Of a stretch of DNA of 64,000 nt, positions 44,785 to 53,935 are shown one piece after another. The notes under the pieces are model-generated. The model searched no databases and was not told where the DNA came from. It saw nothing but the letters and a program-made list of their open reading frames with translations. Made by a program: the position numbers and the translations under genes. Positions within the stretch are counted from its first letter, which is position 1, and every line of letters begins with the position of its first letter. This DNA comes from an uncultured Mycoplasmatota bacterium (GTDB lineage Bacteria > Bacillota_I > Bacilli_A > RF39 > UBA660), in the NCBI GenBank assembly GCA_900546275.1, contig URCH01000001.1, positions 135,918 through 199,917 on the forward strand. The letters run 5' to 3'.

Positions 44785-45225
44785 ATGATAATAGGAATAG
44801 GAAACGATCATAGAGGGTATAAATTAAAATTAAAATTAAAAGAATATTTAGAATCAAAAAAATATATAGTAAAAGATTTAGGAAGCCAAACAGAAGAATC
44901 TACTGATTATCCTATATATGCTTTTTCAGTAGGCGAAGCAATTATAAATAAAGATATAGATCTAGGAATATTAATTTGTAGAACAGGTATAGGTATGAGT
45001 ATAGCCTGCAATAAGGTAAAAGGTATAAGATGTGGAAAAGTAGACAATGTTGAAGAAGCAAGACTTTGCAAAATTGATAATAATTGTAATGTAATTTCCA
45101 TTAGCTATGAAAAACAATTTGATGAACTAAAAGAAATAATAGATACTTTTTTAGAAACAAAATTCACAAATGAAGAAAGACATTTAAGAAGAATTAATAT
45201 GATAACAAATTATGAGGAAAAATGA
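44785..45225 (+). CDS. rpiB: RpiB/LacA/LacB-family sugar-phosphate isomerase, altered active site
   Basis: A 146-residue member of the RpiB family: NDHRGYKLKLKLKEYL at the start, ILICRTGIGMSIACNKVKGIR with the catalytic Cys, and ERHLRRI near the C-terminus. Two changes stand out: the G after the Cys is Arg (CRTG for CGTG), and the residue aligned with the ring-opening His99 of E. coli RpiB is Asp (KIDNNCNV for RQHNDTNV). It may act on another sugar phosphate or be impaired. Overlaps the next gene by 4 bp. Confidence 0.8.
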   Translation: MIIGIGNDHRGYKLKLKLKEYLESKKYIVKDLGSQTEESTDYPIYAFSVGEAIINKDIDLGILICRTGIGMSIACNKVKGIRCGKVDNVEEARLCKIDNNCNVISISYEKQFDELKEIIDTFLETKFTNEERHLRRINMITNYEEK

Positions 45226-45416
45226 TAAAAGGAATATTTTATCTTTTTTCACTTTTAATATCTATTTGGGCATTAGATAGTATAAATATTAATGGTATAT
45301 TTAAAAAAAATAGATATTATCAATCAAGAATTTTATATTTTTTAATAGCAATTTTCTTATCATATACTACAACAAATTTCTTTTATGATTTCTTTGTTAA
45401 TACAAAAATATTATAA
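45222..45416 (+). CDS. DUF1146 small membrane protein (YwzB-like)
   Basis: A 64-residue protein with two hydrophobic segments and the family core SIWALDSININGIFKKNRYYQSR, followed by TNFFYDFF. In Bacillus ywzB also lies just upstream of the spoIID region. Function unknown. It begins inside the end of rpiB (ATGA overlap). Confidence 0.75.
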   Translation: MIKGIFYLFSLLISIWALDSININGIFKKNRYYQSRILYFLIAIFLSYTTTNFFYDFFVNTKIL

Positions 45417-45439
45417 ATCACAGAAATGTGATTTTTTTT
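45415..45439 (+). terminator. Terminator before spoIID
   Basis: AAATCACA (45415-45422), GAAA loop, TGTGATTT (45427-45434), T run. Confidence 0.85.
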
Positions 45440-45487
45440 GACAAAAAATTCTACCATTTAAAACTATAATAAACAATAGTGATGAAT

Positions 45488-46399
45488 ATGAAAAAAATAA
45501 TATATGTAATTCTGTTAATAATAATAATACCATACATAGTTATTTCATTATTTATATATGATGATGAAATAAAATTTAATTATACCGCTAATATGAAAGT
45601 AAGAGTAAAAAGAAACGCAACTGGAAAAATAGATGAAATTCCATTAGAAGAATATGTATCAGGTGTGCTTGCAGGTGAAATGCCTGCAGAGTTTTCATTA
45701 GAAGCATTAAAAGCTCAAGCAGTAGCTGCTCGTACTTATGTAATGAAACGACTTTCAACAAATAAAAAAAATGAATATGATGTAATAGATACAGTACAAA
45801 ATCAGGTATATTTAGACGAAAATCAACAAAAACAAAATTGGGGAAATAGATATACTGAACTTTCAAATAAAATAAAACAAGCAGTGTTAGAAACAAATTC
45901 TGAATATTTAGTATATAATGGAAAAATAATAGATGCTTTATTTTTTTCTACAAGTATTGGAGTAACCGAAAATAGTGAAGATATATTTCCAAATGAAATT
46001 CCTTATTTAAGAAGTGTAAGTTCTACATGGGATTCTGTATCTCCACTTTATGATAAAGAATATTATTTCACTTTAAAAAAATTTTATGATTTATTAGGAT
46101 TAGAATATAAAGATAAGGTAACAGTAGAAATAATTTCAAAAACAAATACAGGTCGAATAAAAAAAATTAAAATAAATGATAAAACCTTTACAGGTTGGGA
46201 ACTATGCAATAAATTAGGACTAAAATCAAATTATTATACTATAACTCAAAATAATGATTCAATAAAAGTGGTTGCTAGAGGATATGGTCATGGAGTTGGG
46301 ATGAGTCAGTATGGAGCAGAAGGAATGTCAAGAGCAGGATATACATATGACCAAATTTTATATCATTATTACCAAGGAACTAAAATAAAAAAAATTTAA
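45488..46399 (+). CDS. spoIID: Stage II sporulation protein D
   Basis: Lytic transglycosylase of the engulfment machinery (with SpoIIM and SpoIIP). Start placed at the ATG at 45488 (MKKIIYVIL); a GTG three codons upstream lies in the weak GTGATG site. About 303 residues: membrane anchor, EEYVSGVLAGEMPAEFSLEALKAQAVAARTY near 50-80 with the catalytic Glu, and GHGVGMSQYGAEGM near the end. It heads the spoIID-spoIIQ-spoIIID-mbl cluster; sigma-E control is expected by analogy. Confidence 0.9.
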   Translation: MKKIIYVILLIIIIPYIVISLFIYDDEIKFNYTANMKVRVKRNATGKIDEIPLEEYVSGVLAGEMPAEFSLEALKAQAVAARTYVMKRLSTNKKNEYDVIDTVQNQVYLDENQQKQNWGNRYTELSNKIKQAVLETNSEYLVYNGKIIDALFFSTSIGVTENSEDIFPNEIPYLRSVSSTWDSVSPLYDKEYYFTLKKFYDLLGLEYKDKVTVEIISKTNTGRIKKIKINDKTFTGWELCNKLGLKSNYYTITQNNDSIKVVARGYGHGVGMSQYGAEGMSRAGYTYDQILYHYYQGTKIKKI

Positions 46400-46451
46400 A
46401 AAATTGTATAAAATATTAAATATTGTCAAAACTCTTAAATGAGGTGATAAT

Positions 46452-47090
46452 ATGACATATAGAAGATTAAAAAAACCAGTGGTATATACTCTTTATGCAA
46501 TAGGATTTATATTAATAATTTCAAGTATATTTTTAATACAAAAATCTTTATACAAAAAGCCAGACACTACAGAATATGTAAACAAAACTATATTTGAAGA
46601 TACAGTTCCAGTTGTTAGTGATACAACAACAAATAATAATATAGAACAAATAGCTAATCCTTATATTGATGAAAGTGTTTCAATAACAAAAAAATATTAT
46701 GATTATGCTAGTGATGAAAACGAACAAAAAAATTCAATAATATATTATGAAGGAACATATATACCAAGCACAGGAATAACTTACAAAGGAAAAGATACAT
46801 TTGATGTAGTAGCAATTCTAAGTGGTACAGTAACATCCGTACATCAAGATGAAATTTTAGGAAATGTAATAGAAATTAAACATGAAAACAATATAGTTAG
46901 TATATATCAAAGTTTAGGTGAAGTATCAGTAAAAGAAAACGACCAAGTAACACAAGGTCAAGTTATTGGTAAAAGTGGCAATTCAAATATAGATAAAGAT
47001 TCCGGGAATCATTTATATTTTGAAATAAGCATAAATAACAAAACTGTAAATCCACTAAATTACATTGGTAAAAAAACAAATGAAATATAG
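46452..47090 (+). CDS. spoIIQ: SpoIIQ-like M23 protein with degenerate zinc site
   Basis: A 212-residue protein with an N-terminal membrane anchor (residues 12-30), a Thr/Asn-rich stem, and a C-terminal M23 fold (about 110-205). The first zinc motif HxxxD reads YKGKD, lacking the His, and HLHF reads HLYF, so it is probably inactive, as in Bacillus SpoIIQ. SpoIIQ binds SpoIIIAH to join forespore and mother cell. Position between spoIID and spoIIID supports the call. Confidence 0.85.
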   Translation: MTYRRLKKPVVYTLYAIGFILIISSIFLIQKSLYKKPDTTEYVNKTIFEDTVPVVSDTTTNNNIEQIANPYIDESVSITKKYYDYASDENEQKNSIIYYEGTYIPSTGITYKGKDTFDVVAILSGTVTSVHQDEILGNVIEIKHENNIVSIYQSLGEVSVKENDQVTQGQVIGKSGNSNIDKDSGNHLYFEISINNKTVNPLNYIGKKTNEI

Positions 47091-47110
47091 AAGGGCATAA
47101 GCTCTTTTTT
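47089..47110 (+). terminator. Candidate spoIIQ terminator
   Basis: AGAAGGGC, ATAA loop, GCTCTTTT with two G-U pairs, then T. Confidence 0.55.
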
Positions 47111-47157
47111 GAATAAAAATATCAGTTAAAAATATAATTTACTAAAGAGGTGTTATA

Positions 47158-47409
47158 GTGAATTATATTAATAAAAGAGTATTAGAAGAAGCAAACTATA
47201 TTATACAAACAGGAAAGACTGTTAGAGAAATAGCCAGTTTATTTAAAGTATCAAAAAGTACAGTACATAAAGATTTACATGAAAGACTATTAAAAATAGA
47301 TAAAGAAAAATACAAAAATGTAGAAGATATTTTAAAATATCATATAGATATACGACATATTAGAGGTGGAGAATCAACCAGAAAAAAATACTTAAACATA
47401 TTACAGTAA
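47158..47409 (+). CDS. spoIIID: Sporulation transcriptional regulator SpoIIID
   Basis: An 83-residue mother-cell regulator. GTG start at 47158 with AGAGGTG upstream. The helix-turn-helix TVREIASLFKVSKSTVHKDLHERL is near residues 20-43 and a basic tail IRHIRGGESTRKKY follows, both diagnostic. It modulates sigma-E genes. mbl starts 11 bp later. Confidence 0.93.
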   Translation: MNYINKRVLEEANYIIQTGKTVREIASLFKVSKSTVHKDLHERLLKIDKEKYKNVEDILKYHIDIRHIRGGESTRKKYLNILQ

Positions 47410-47420
47410 AGGAGGAAATA

Positions 47421-48410
47421 ATGTTCACAAAAGATATAGGAATAGATTTAGGTACAGCAAATGTATTAATTTTCGTAAAAGGACAAGGTATAGTATTAAA
47501 TGAACCAAGTGTTGTTGCAATAGATTCAGAAACAAAAAAACCTTTAGCAGTAGGAGTAGAAGCTAGAGAAATGCTTGGAAGAACACCAGGAAGTGTACAA
47601 GCCATAAGACCAATGAAAGATGGCGTAATAGCAGATTTTGAAATCACAGAAGTTATGCTTGATTATTTTTTAAAAAAAGTAAATGGTAAAACATTATTTA
47701 CAAAACCTAGAATATTAATTTGTTGTCCATCAAATATAACTCAAGTAGAAAAAAATGCGATAAAAGAGGCTGCTGAAAGAACAGGAGCAAAAAGAGTATA
47801 TATTGAGGAAGAACCTAAAGTAGCAGCTACAGGAGCCGGCCTAAATATATCAGCTCCAAGTGGTAGTATGGTAATAGATATAGGTGGTGGAACTACTGAT
47901 ATTGCTGTTTTATCACTAGGTGGGATAGTTACTAGTTCATCAATTAAAATAGCAGGTAACACATTTGATAGTGACATAATTAAATATATTAAAGAAAAAT
48001 ATAAGCTTTTAATAGGTGATAGGACAGCAGAAGATATTAAATTAACTATAGGTACAGTTTACAAAGGTGATAAAAACAACAAAATGGAAGTTAGAGGTAG
48101 AAATTTAACAACAGGACTTCCAAGCACTATAACCATAACAGCTCCAGAAATAGAAGAAGCTTTAAAAGAAAGCGTAAATATTATAGTAGAAACTACTAAA
48201 AAAGTTCTTGAAGAAACTCCCCCAGAATTATCTGCAGATATAATTAATAAAGGAATTGTATTAACTGGTGGAGGAGCCTTAATAAATGGATTAGATGAAT
48301 TATTACAAAAAGAATTAGATGTTCCAGTATACATTGCAGAAAGTCCACTTACATGTGTAGCAGAGGGAACAGGTGTACTTTTAAATAATCTTTATTTAAT
48401 AGAAAAATAA
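47421..48410 (+). CDS. mbl: Rod shape-determining MreB-family protein (Mbl)
   Basis: Actin-like filament protein directing side-wall synthesis. The 329 residues contain GIDLGTANVLIF near the start, the phosphate loop MVIDIGGGTTDIAVLSLGGI near 152-171 and VLTGGGALINGLDEL near 281. Family member identity (Mbl rather than MreB) rests on the spoIIID-mbl order known in Bacillus. Shows the cell is probably rod-shaped. Confidence 0.92.
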   Translation: MFTKDIGIDLGTANVLIFVKGQGIVLNEPSVVAIDSETKKPLAVGVEAREMLGRTPGSVQAIRPMKDGVIADFEITEVMLDYFLKKVNGKTLFTKPRILICCPSNITQVEKNAIKEAAERTGAKRVYIEEEPKVAATGAGLNISAPSGSMVIDIGGGTTDIAVLSLGGIVTSSSIKIAGNTFDSDIIKYIKEKYKLLIGDRTAEDIKLTIGTVYKGDKNNKMEVRGRNLTTGLPSTITITAPEIEEALKESVNIIVETTKKVLEETPPELSADIINKGIVLTGGGALINGLDELLQKELDVPVYIAESPLTCVAEGTGVLLNNLYLIEK

Positions 48411-48472
48411 AGATTTTTTTTAAGTTTTAGTATAAAAAAGCCTTAAAAATAAATAATAATATTGGTGATAAT

Positions 48473-49189
48473 ATGGACATAAAACAATTAGACGATGTAG
48501 CAATCAGATCGATAATATCATTAATAGTTCTTTTTGTAATAACAAAATTATTAGGTAAAAAGCAAGTATCACAACTTTCAGTATTTGATTATGTAATTGG
48601 TATTTCAATAGGAAATTTTGCAGCTGAAATCACAACATCACTTGATACACAATTTGAAAATGGCATACTTGCAATGATAATATTTGGTTTAATTGCATAT
48701 TTAGTTTCTGTTTTGACAATGAAAAGTATAACACTTAGAAGATTTTTTATGGGTATCCCAACTGTATTAATTGATAAAGGAAAAATAGTAGAAAAAAACT
48801 TAAAAAAAGTAAAATTTGATATAAACGATTTATTAGAACAATGTAGAATGAACGGATATTTTGACTTAAGTCAAATTGATTATGCAATATTAGAAGTTAA
48901 TGGAATTGTTAGTATAATGCCAAAGAAAGAAAATCAAAATGTTACTATACAAGATATGAATTTACCGGTGCAGAAACAAGGATTATGCGCAAATGTAATA
49001 ATAGATACTAAAATTATGATTAAAAATTTAAATAATTTTAATAAGAATAAAGAATGGTTACAAAAAGAACTTAAAATTAAAGGTTATAAAAATACATCAA
49101 ATATTTTACTTGCAACATTAGATATAAATGAAAAATTAACAGTTTACGAAAAAAATGTAAATGAACAAACAAAAGATATTCTTGAATGA
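48473..49189 (+). CDS. YetF-like DUF421 membrane protein
   Basis: A 238-residue protein with three N-terminal membrane segments and two cytoplasmic YetF domains. Family motifs are RSIISLIVLFVITKLLGKKQVSQLSVFDYVIGISIG, then GKIVEKNLKK and the Arg/Asp pattern LLEQCRMNGYFDLSQIDYAILEVNG near residue 122-146. Relatives in Bacillus (YetF, YrbG, YdfR) act in spore or membrane-lipid homeostasis. Start has GGTGAT. Confidence 0.85.
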   Translation: MDIKQLDDVAIRSIISLIVLFVITKLLGKKQVSQLSVFDYVIGISIGNFAAEITTSLDTQFENGILAMIIFGLIAYLVSVLTMKSITLRRFFMGIPTVLIDKGKIVEKNLKKVKFDINDLLEQCRMNGYFDLSQIDYAILEVNGIVSIMPKKENQNVTIQDMNLPVQKQGLCANVIIDTKIMIKNLNNFNKNKEWLQKELKIKGYKNTSNILLATLDINEKLTVYEKNVNEQTKDILE

Positions 49190-49220
49190 TAAAATGTGTT
49201 AAAATATATTTGGTGATACT

Positions 49221-49661
49221 ATGAGACAATTTTGCGCTTCTGCATTTATCATAAATCCACTTGATAAAAAAATACTATTAGTTAAACACAAAAAATTTGA
49301 TAAATGGGTTCAACCAGGCGGTCATATAGAACCAGACGAATTACCAGAAGAAACGGCAGTTAGAGAAGTATATGAAGAAACGAAAGTTAAAATTAAACTT
49401 TTAGGTGTTAGATTTCCAAGAGAAAATGATTGTATACGTCCACTTGGAATTCAAAAGAATTTAAATAAAATGGGTGAAGTTCATATAGATATTATTTATC
49501 CAGCAGTTCCACTTAACCCATATGATTGTGAGCCTGTAATTAGTGAAGAAAGTACAGAAGCAGGCTGGTTTTCTTTAAATGATTTAGAAAATATTAGCGT
49601 TTTTCCTGATATAAAAATAACGATGGAATATATTTTGAAATATTATTTTAATATAAAATAA
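49221..49661 (+). CDS. NUDIX hydrolase
   Basis: A 146-residue NUDIX protein. The Nudix box is complete: GGHIEPDELPEETAVREVYEET near residues 33-54 provides the metal-binding REVYEE. Substrate is a nucleoside diphosphate derivative but cannot be named. The early SAFIINPLDKKILLVKHKKFDKWVQPGGH pattern is common among Firmicutes. Convergent with the nuclease gene. Confidence 0.85.
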   Translation: MRQFCASAFIINPLDKKILLVKHKKFDKWVQPGGHIEPDELPEETAVREVYEETKVKIKLLGVRFPRENDCIRPLGIQKNLNKMGEVHIDIIYPAVPLNPYDCEPVISEESTEAGWFSLNDLENISVFPDIKITMEYILKYYFNIK

Positions 49662-49690
49662 AGGGATTAATTTATAATATTATCCCTTTA
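49659..49690. terminator. Bidirectional terminator between NUDIX and nuclease genes
   Basis: TAAAGGGAT (49659-49667) pairs with ATCCCTTTA (49682-49690). T-rich on the plus side and A-rich opposite; it contains both stop codons. Confidence 0.75.
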
Positions 49691-50288
49691 TTCTTTTTTT
49701 AACTCTTTTATTAATATTTTTTCTAAAACTTTTTGAGCATATGTAACATATAATTAAAATTATTATACAAATCAGATAAAACTTGTATCCGTATTCATTA
49801 TCATTAGAAGATTTTTGAATTTCATTATTTTCTTTATTCCATATCCCTATATTTTTTTCTTGTGCGCTTTTTTCACTTTCTTTTAATAAAGCAGTATATT
49901 TATAATCTCCATATAAATATGCTACTTTACCATATCCATTTTCTATAATTAGATTTTGTAATAATTCATTATCTATCCAAACCCAAACTAAGTTTCTATT
50001 ATATTTGTCATACTTGTTTGAACTTTCATCATATTCTATTTCGATTTTATTAGCTTTTTTAAGTTTATTACAAGTATACTCGCTAGCCTCTTTTCCAAAA
50101 AATTCAATTTTATTTGTTGACTCAGGTGTATCAATAGCTAGAAATCTTGCTTTAATTTTTTCTTCATTTAAGTTGAACCAAGCAGTGTCGCCATCTACGC
50201 ATTTATTTAATGTTACCGCCTTTTTTTCATATGCATAGACATTAAAAGGAATTATAATTAATAGTATTATAATTAATGATTTTTTCAA
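49680..50288 (-). CDS. Staphylococcal-nuclease-like surface nuclease with C-terminal anchor
   Basis: A 202-residue exported nuclease. Signal peptide ends near AYA (residue 19). TNase motifs: VDGDTAWF near 31, R48 and E56 in ARFLAIDTPES, FGKEAS, and R98 in YDKYNRN, matching the catalytic Arg35/Glu43/Arg87 of the Staphylococcus enzyme. A C-terminal membrane helix (about 168-187) followed by a Lys/Arg tail would hold it on the outer face of the membrane. It could feed DNA degradation or uptake. Confidence 0.88.
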   Translation of the reverse strand: MKKSLIIILLIIIPFNVYAYEKKAVTLNKCVDGDTAWFNLNEEKIKARFLAIDTPESTNKIEFFGKEASEYTCNKLKKANKIEIEYDESSNKYDKYNRNLVWVWIDNELLQNLIIENGYGKVAYLYGDYKYTALLKESEKSAQEKNIGIWNKENNEIQKSSNDNEYGYKFYLICIIILIICYICSKSFRKNINKRVKKRIKG

Positions 50289-50365
50289 TTTACTTCACCA
50301 CTATAATTATAACATGATTTAGTTAAATATAGATATTTAGTTAGTTTGAAAAACGTAAGATTAAC

Positions 50366-50394
50366 TTGACCTTGTAGTGAAAAAATGATAATAT
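50366..50394 (+). promoter_or_regulatory. Promoter of the MazF-like gene
   Basis: TTGACC (50366-50371), 17-bp spacer, TAATAT (50389-50394). Confidence 0.65.
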
Positions 50395-50455
50395 ATAACT
50401 TAATTTTTAAAGAATGGAATTTTATTTAAAATAAATTATTAATGGAGTGATATAA

Positions 50456-50932
50456 ATGGATTATGATATTGGAAGCATAGTAATGTTAGAAAATGTTGTT
50501 TTTAAAACAGCATATTTAAATAATAAATTAACTAGAAAAGTTACATTTGATCATGCAAAAAAAAGACCAGCAATCATTATTGCGGAAGATAAAGAAAACA
50601 CATATTTCCTAACCATTACTAGTGGCAAATCCGGAGTTAAAAAACATAAAGATAGATATTATATAGGTGAAAAATCAAAAACAGAAATTGGAGGCTATGT
50701 GGTTTTAACTAATATTTATAAAAGAAATATTTGCTTTAGAAATGAACTTTGCTACTTAGAACCCAATGATTTGTTATCTTTGTTAATAAAATTTAAAAAG
50801 TTTCAAGAAAATATCAAAATGGATGAAGAATATATAAATATATCAAAAATAATAGATGGGAAAATAAATGAATTAACATATAAAAAAAATAAACAAAAAA
50901 CGTTAATAAAAAAAGTTCAGTTTTTTTATTAA
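50456..50932 (+). CDS. Possible MazF/PemK-fold protein without a neighbouring antitoxin
   Basis: A 158-residue protein that I recognise only weakly. DIGSIVMLENV at the start, KKRPAIIIAED near residue 38, YFLTITS near 50, GGYVVLTNIYKRNI near 81 and LEPNDLLSLLIKF near 102 follow the strand order of MazF/PemK small-barrel proteins (GDIV, RPALV, LTS, SxxxxxQI, L). The final 40 residues are Lys-rich and extra. No small antitoxin-like ORF is seen within 300 bp on either side, so a toxin role is doubtful. Confidence 0.45.
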   Translation: MDYDIGSIVMLENVVFKTAYLNNKLTRKVTFDHAKKRPAIIIAEDKENTYFLTITSGKSGVKKHKDRYYIGEKSKTEIGGYVVLTNIYKRNICFRNELCYLEPNDLLSLLIKFKKFQENIKMDEEYINISKIIDGKINELTYKKNKQKTLIKKVQFFY

Positions 50933-50970
50933 TTATGATATAATGTATCAGTTGAAAGAGAAGTGTATTT

Positions 50971-52782
50971 ATGAAAAGAATAAAAAATATAGCAATTATA
51001 GCCCATGTCGATCATGGAAAAACAAAATTAGTAGATAAATTGTTAGAAATGTCAAATACTTTTAGAGCAAATGAAGATATTAGTGAACTATCTATGGATT
51101 CAAACGCAATTGAAAGAGAAAGAGGAATAACAATATTAGCTAAAACAACAGCTATCAATTATAAAGACTATAGAATTAACATACTTGATACACCAGGACA
51201 TGCTGACTTTGGTGGAGAAGTAGAAAGAATTATGAATATGGTTGATGGTGTTCTTTTAGTAGTAGATGCATATGAAGGCCCTATGCCACAAACTAAATTC
51301 GTATTAAAAAAAGCATTAGCAGCAGGTGTAACTCCAATTGTCGTAGTTAATAAAATAGATAAACCTACTGCAAGACCAAAACAAGTTGTAGATGAAGTAA
51401 TAGATTTATTTATTGAACTTGGTGCGGATATAGATCAATTAGATTTCCCTGTTATATATGCTTCAGCACTTAATGGTACATCAAGTATGTCTCCAGAAAT
51501 AGAAACTCAAGAACCAACTATGGATTATGTTTTAGATACAGTTATAAATACTATTCCAGACCCTAAAGTAGATTTAAATGGATCATTACAATTCCAACCT
51601 GCTTTATTAGATTATAACGATTATGTTGGTAGAATTGGAATTGGTCTTGTTAAAAGAGGCAAAATTAAAGTAAATCAAATGGTTTCTTGTATGAGATTAG
51701 ATGGAACTATTAAACAATTTAGAATTGCTAAACTATTTGGATTCTTTGGTTTAAATAAAGTTGAAATAGAAGAAGCAGAAGCCGGAGATATAATAGCAAT
51801 TTCAGGGTTACCTGATATTTCAGTTGGAGAAACTGTATGTGAAGTTGGTAAAGAAGAAGCTCTTCCAATCTTGAGAATAGATGAACCAACATTACAAATG
51901 ACATTTGGTGTAAATACTAGTCCATTTTGTGGTAGAGATGGTAAATTATTAACAGCAAGAAAAATTGAAGAAAGATTATTCAAGGAAACAGAAAAAGATG
52001 TAAGTTTAAAAGTAGTTCCAGGAGATTCAGAGTCATTTATAGTTTCTGGACGTGGTGAATTGCATCTTGGAATATTAATTGAAAACATGAGACGTGAAGG
52101 CTTTGAACTTCAAGTTTCAAAACCAGCAATAATAATAAAAGAAGTAGATGGAGTTAAAATGGAACCATACGAAGATCTACAATTAGATGTTCCAGAAGAA
52201 TGTGTAGGTAATATTATAGAACAACTTGGTATGAGAAGTGCTACTATGGAAAATATGACTAATGTTGGTAATCAAGTAAGATTAACTTATACAATTCCAT
52301 CAAGAGGATTACTAGGATTTACAACAGACTTTATGACTTTAACTAAAGGTTATGGAATAATAAATCATTCATTTAAAGAATTTAGACCATATCAAAATGT
52401 AGATGTTGGTGAAAGAAAATTAGGCGTTTTGGTTTCAATGGAAAACGGAAAATCAACTGCATATGCATTAGGTCAACTTGAAGACAGAGGAACAATGTTT
52501 ATTGAACCTGGTGTAGATGTTTACGAAGGTATGATTGTTGGTGAACATACTAGAGATAATGACTTAGCTGTAAATGTTGTAAAAGGTAAAAATTTAACTA
52601 ATACAAGAAGTGCAGGAAAAGATCATACTGTAGTATTAAAAAGACCTAGACCTATAACATTGGAATATGCACTTGATTATATTAATTCAGATGAATTAGT
52701 AGAAGTTACACCTAATAATGTAAGATTAAGAAAAAAAGTTTTAAATACAGAACAAAGAAAGAAATTAGATGCAAGAAAATAA
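50971..52782 (+). CDS. typA: Translational GTPase TypA/BipA
   Basis: Ribosome-associated GTPase for 50S assembly at low temperature and stress. The 603 residues have the G motifs AHVDHGKT near residue 12, RERGITI near 49, DTPGHADFGGEV near 72, NKID near 126 and the BipA-specific C-terminal domain. Its 3' end contains half of its own terminator. Confidence 0.96.
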   Translation: MKRIKNIAIIAHVDHGKTKLVDKLLEMSNTFRANEDISELSMDSNAIERERGITILAKTTAINYKDYRINILDTPGHADFGGEVERIMNMVDGVLLVVDAYEGPMPQTKFVLKKALAAGVTPIVVVNKIDKPTARPKQVVDEVIDLFIELGADIDQLDFPVIYASALNGTSSMSPEIETQEPTMDYVLDTVINTIPDPKVDLNGSLQFQPALLDYNDYVGRIGIGLVKRGKIKVNQMVSCMRLDGTIKQFRIAKLFGFFGLNKVEIEEAEAGDIIAISGLPDISVGETVCEVGKEEALPILRIDEPTLQMTFGVNTSPFCGRDGKLLTARKIEERLFKETEKDVSLKVVPGDSESFIVSGRGELHLGILIENMRREGFELQVSKPAIIIKEVDGVKMEPYEDLQLDVPEECVGNIIEQLGMRSATMENMTNVGNQVRLTYTIPSRGLLGFTTDFMTLTKGYGIINHSFKEFRPYQNVDVGERKLGVLVSMENGKSTAYALGQLEDRGTMFIEPGVDVYEGMIVGEHTRDNDLAVNVVKGKNLTNTRSAGKDHTVVLKRPRPITLEYALDYINSDELVEVTPNNVRLRKKVLNTEQRKKLDARK

Positions 52783-52793
52783 TTTCTTTTTTT
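52758..52793 (+). terminator. typA terminator
   Basis: AAAGAAATTA (52758-52767) pairs with TAATTTCTTT (52780-52789), then T. Confidence 0.75.
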
Positions 52794-52802
52794 GTAAGTT
52801 GA

Positions 52803-52830
52803 GAAAAAAAACAATATGTAAAATATTGTT
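52803..52830 (-). terminator. ddl terminator
   Basis: Minus-strand stem AACAATAT/ATATTGTT (52810-52830) followed by a T7 run (52809-52803). Confidence 0.8.
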
Positions 52831-53803
52831 AATTTAAAGCAGACTCAATAAGATATGTAATTAGGTCTTTACATGAAAAATTTTTATTTGTAAGTAGCAT
52901 AGGATACATACTGATATCTGTGAATCCTGGTATTGTATTGATTTCATTTAAATAAATTTTATCATTATAGAAAAAGTCAATTCTGGCCATACCACAACAT
53001 CCTAAAAAATTAAATGCCTTTTTAGCTAGTGCTTGAATTTGTATTTTAACGTTGTGTGGAATATCTGCGGGTATTATAGTTTTAGAACTAGAATCATTAT
53101 ATTTAGCTTCATAATCATAAAAATCACTGTTTGTTTTAATTTCTCCAATATCTGATATAACCAATTTATCTGTTCCTCTAATTGCGCATTCTAACTCTTT
53201 TGCATTAATAAACTTTTCCACAATAATTTTATTATCATATTTTAAAGCTTCATTAATAAAAAGTTTAAGTTCCTTTTTATTAGTAGCTTTATTAATTCCT
53301 ATAGATGAACCACTTTTACATGGTTTAATTATCATTGGAAATCCAATTTTTTTAATTATTTCTTTCATATTATAATCTTTAGATATACAAACATAATCTA
53401 CTTGCGGAATATTATAACTATTAAGAATTATCTTAGTTAATTCTTTATCATAACAAAGTAAGTTGCTACAAGGATTGCATCCAACATATTTTATTTTAAA
53501 CAATTCAAGCATACTTTGTATTTTTCCATCTTCACATGTATTACCATGAATTATAGGAAAAACAACATCAAAACCTTTAATAAACTCTATAATATTTGTA
53601 ATTTTTTCTATATTTGAATCTAGCCAATTTCCATTAGTTAAAAAATCATAATTGTCATTAAAAACATACCAATCTTCTTTTATACCCACACTAGTAACTT
53701 CATATTTATTTTTATCAATGTTTTCTAATATAGTTCTAGCCGATTTGCAGGAAACGTAATGTTCATTAGAGTCTCCACCAAAAAGAATTAATACTTTTTT
53801 CAC
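52829..53803 (-). CDS. ddl: D-alanine--D-alanine ligase
   Basis: ATP-grasp ligase making D-Ala-D-Ala for peptidoglycan. I use the GTG at 53803 (KKVLILFGGDSNEHYVS) with GAGGTG upstream; the longer in-frame ORF adds 12 residues without homology. In 324 residues: HGNTCEDGKIQ near residue 84, IIKPCKSGSSIG near 151, FYDYEAKYN near 219, whose Tyr favours D-Ala over D-lactate as second substrate, and LNEINTIPGFT near 285. The YVGCN segment recalls Van-type ligases, but the omega-loop is the Ddl form. Confidence 0.9.
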   Translation of the reverse strand: MKKVLILFGGDSNEHYVSCKSARTILENIDKNKYEVTSVGIKEDWYVFNDNYDFLTNGNWLDSNIEKITNIIEFIKGFDVVFPIIHGNTCEDGKIQSMLELFKIKYVGCNPCSNLLCYDKELTKIILNSYNIPQVDYVCISKDYNMKEIIKKIGFPMIIKPCKSGSSIGINKATNKKELKLFINEALKYDNKIIVEKFINAKELECAIRGTDKLVISDIGEIKTNSDFYDYEAKYNDSSSKTIIPADIPHNVKIQIQALAKKAFNFLGCCGMARIDFFYNDKIYLNEINTIPGFTDISMYPMLLTNKNFSCKDLITYLIESALN

Positions 53804-53935
53804 AATATACACCTCATTAAACAATATGTTTTTAAACAAAAAAAATGTTAATTCTTCTTAAACATTTGCATATTATTTAATTGTATGATATAGTTAATTT
53901 GGTTTAAAAATTATTAAGTGTATTCTATATAAGAA

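Noticed and set aside
52829..53803. A vancomycin-resistance type D-Ala-D-Lac ligase
   Set aside because: The omega-loop has FYDYEAKY with the Tyr of D-Ala-D-Ala ligases, and no vanH or vanX is adjacent.
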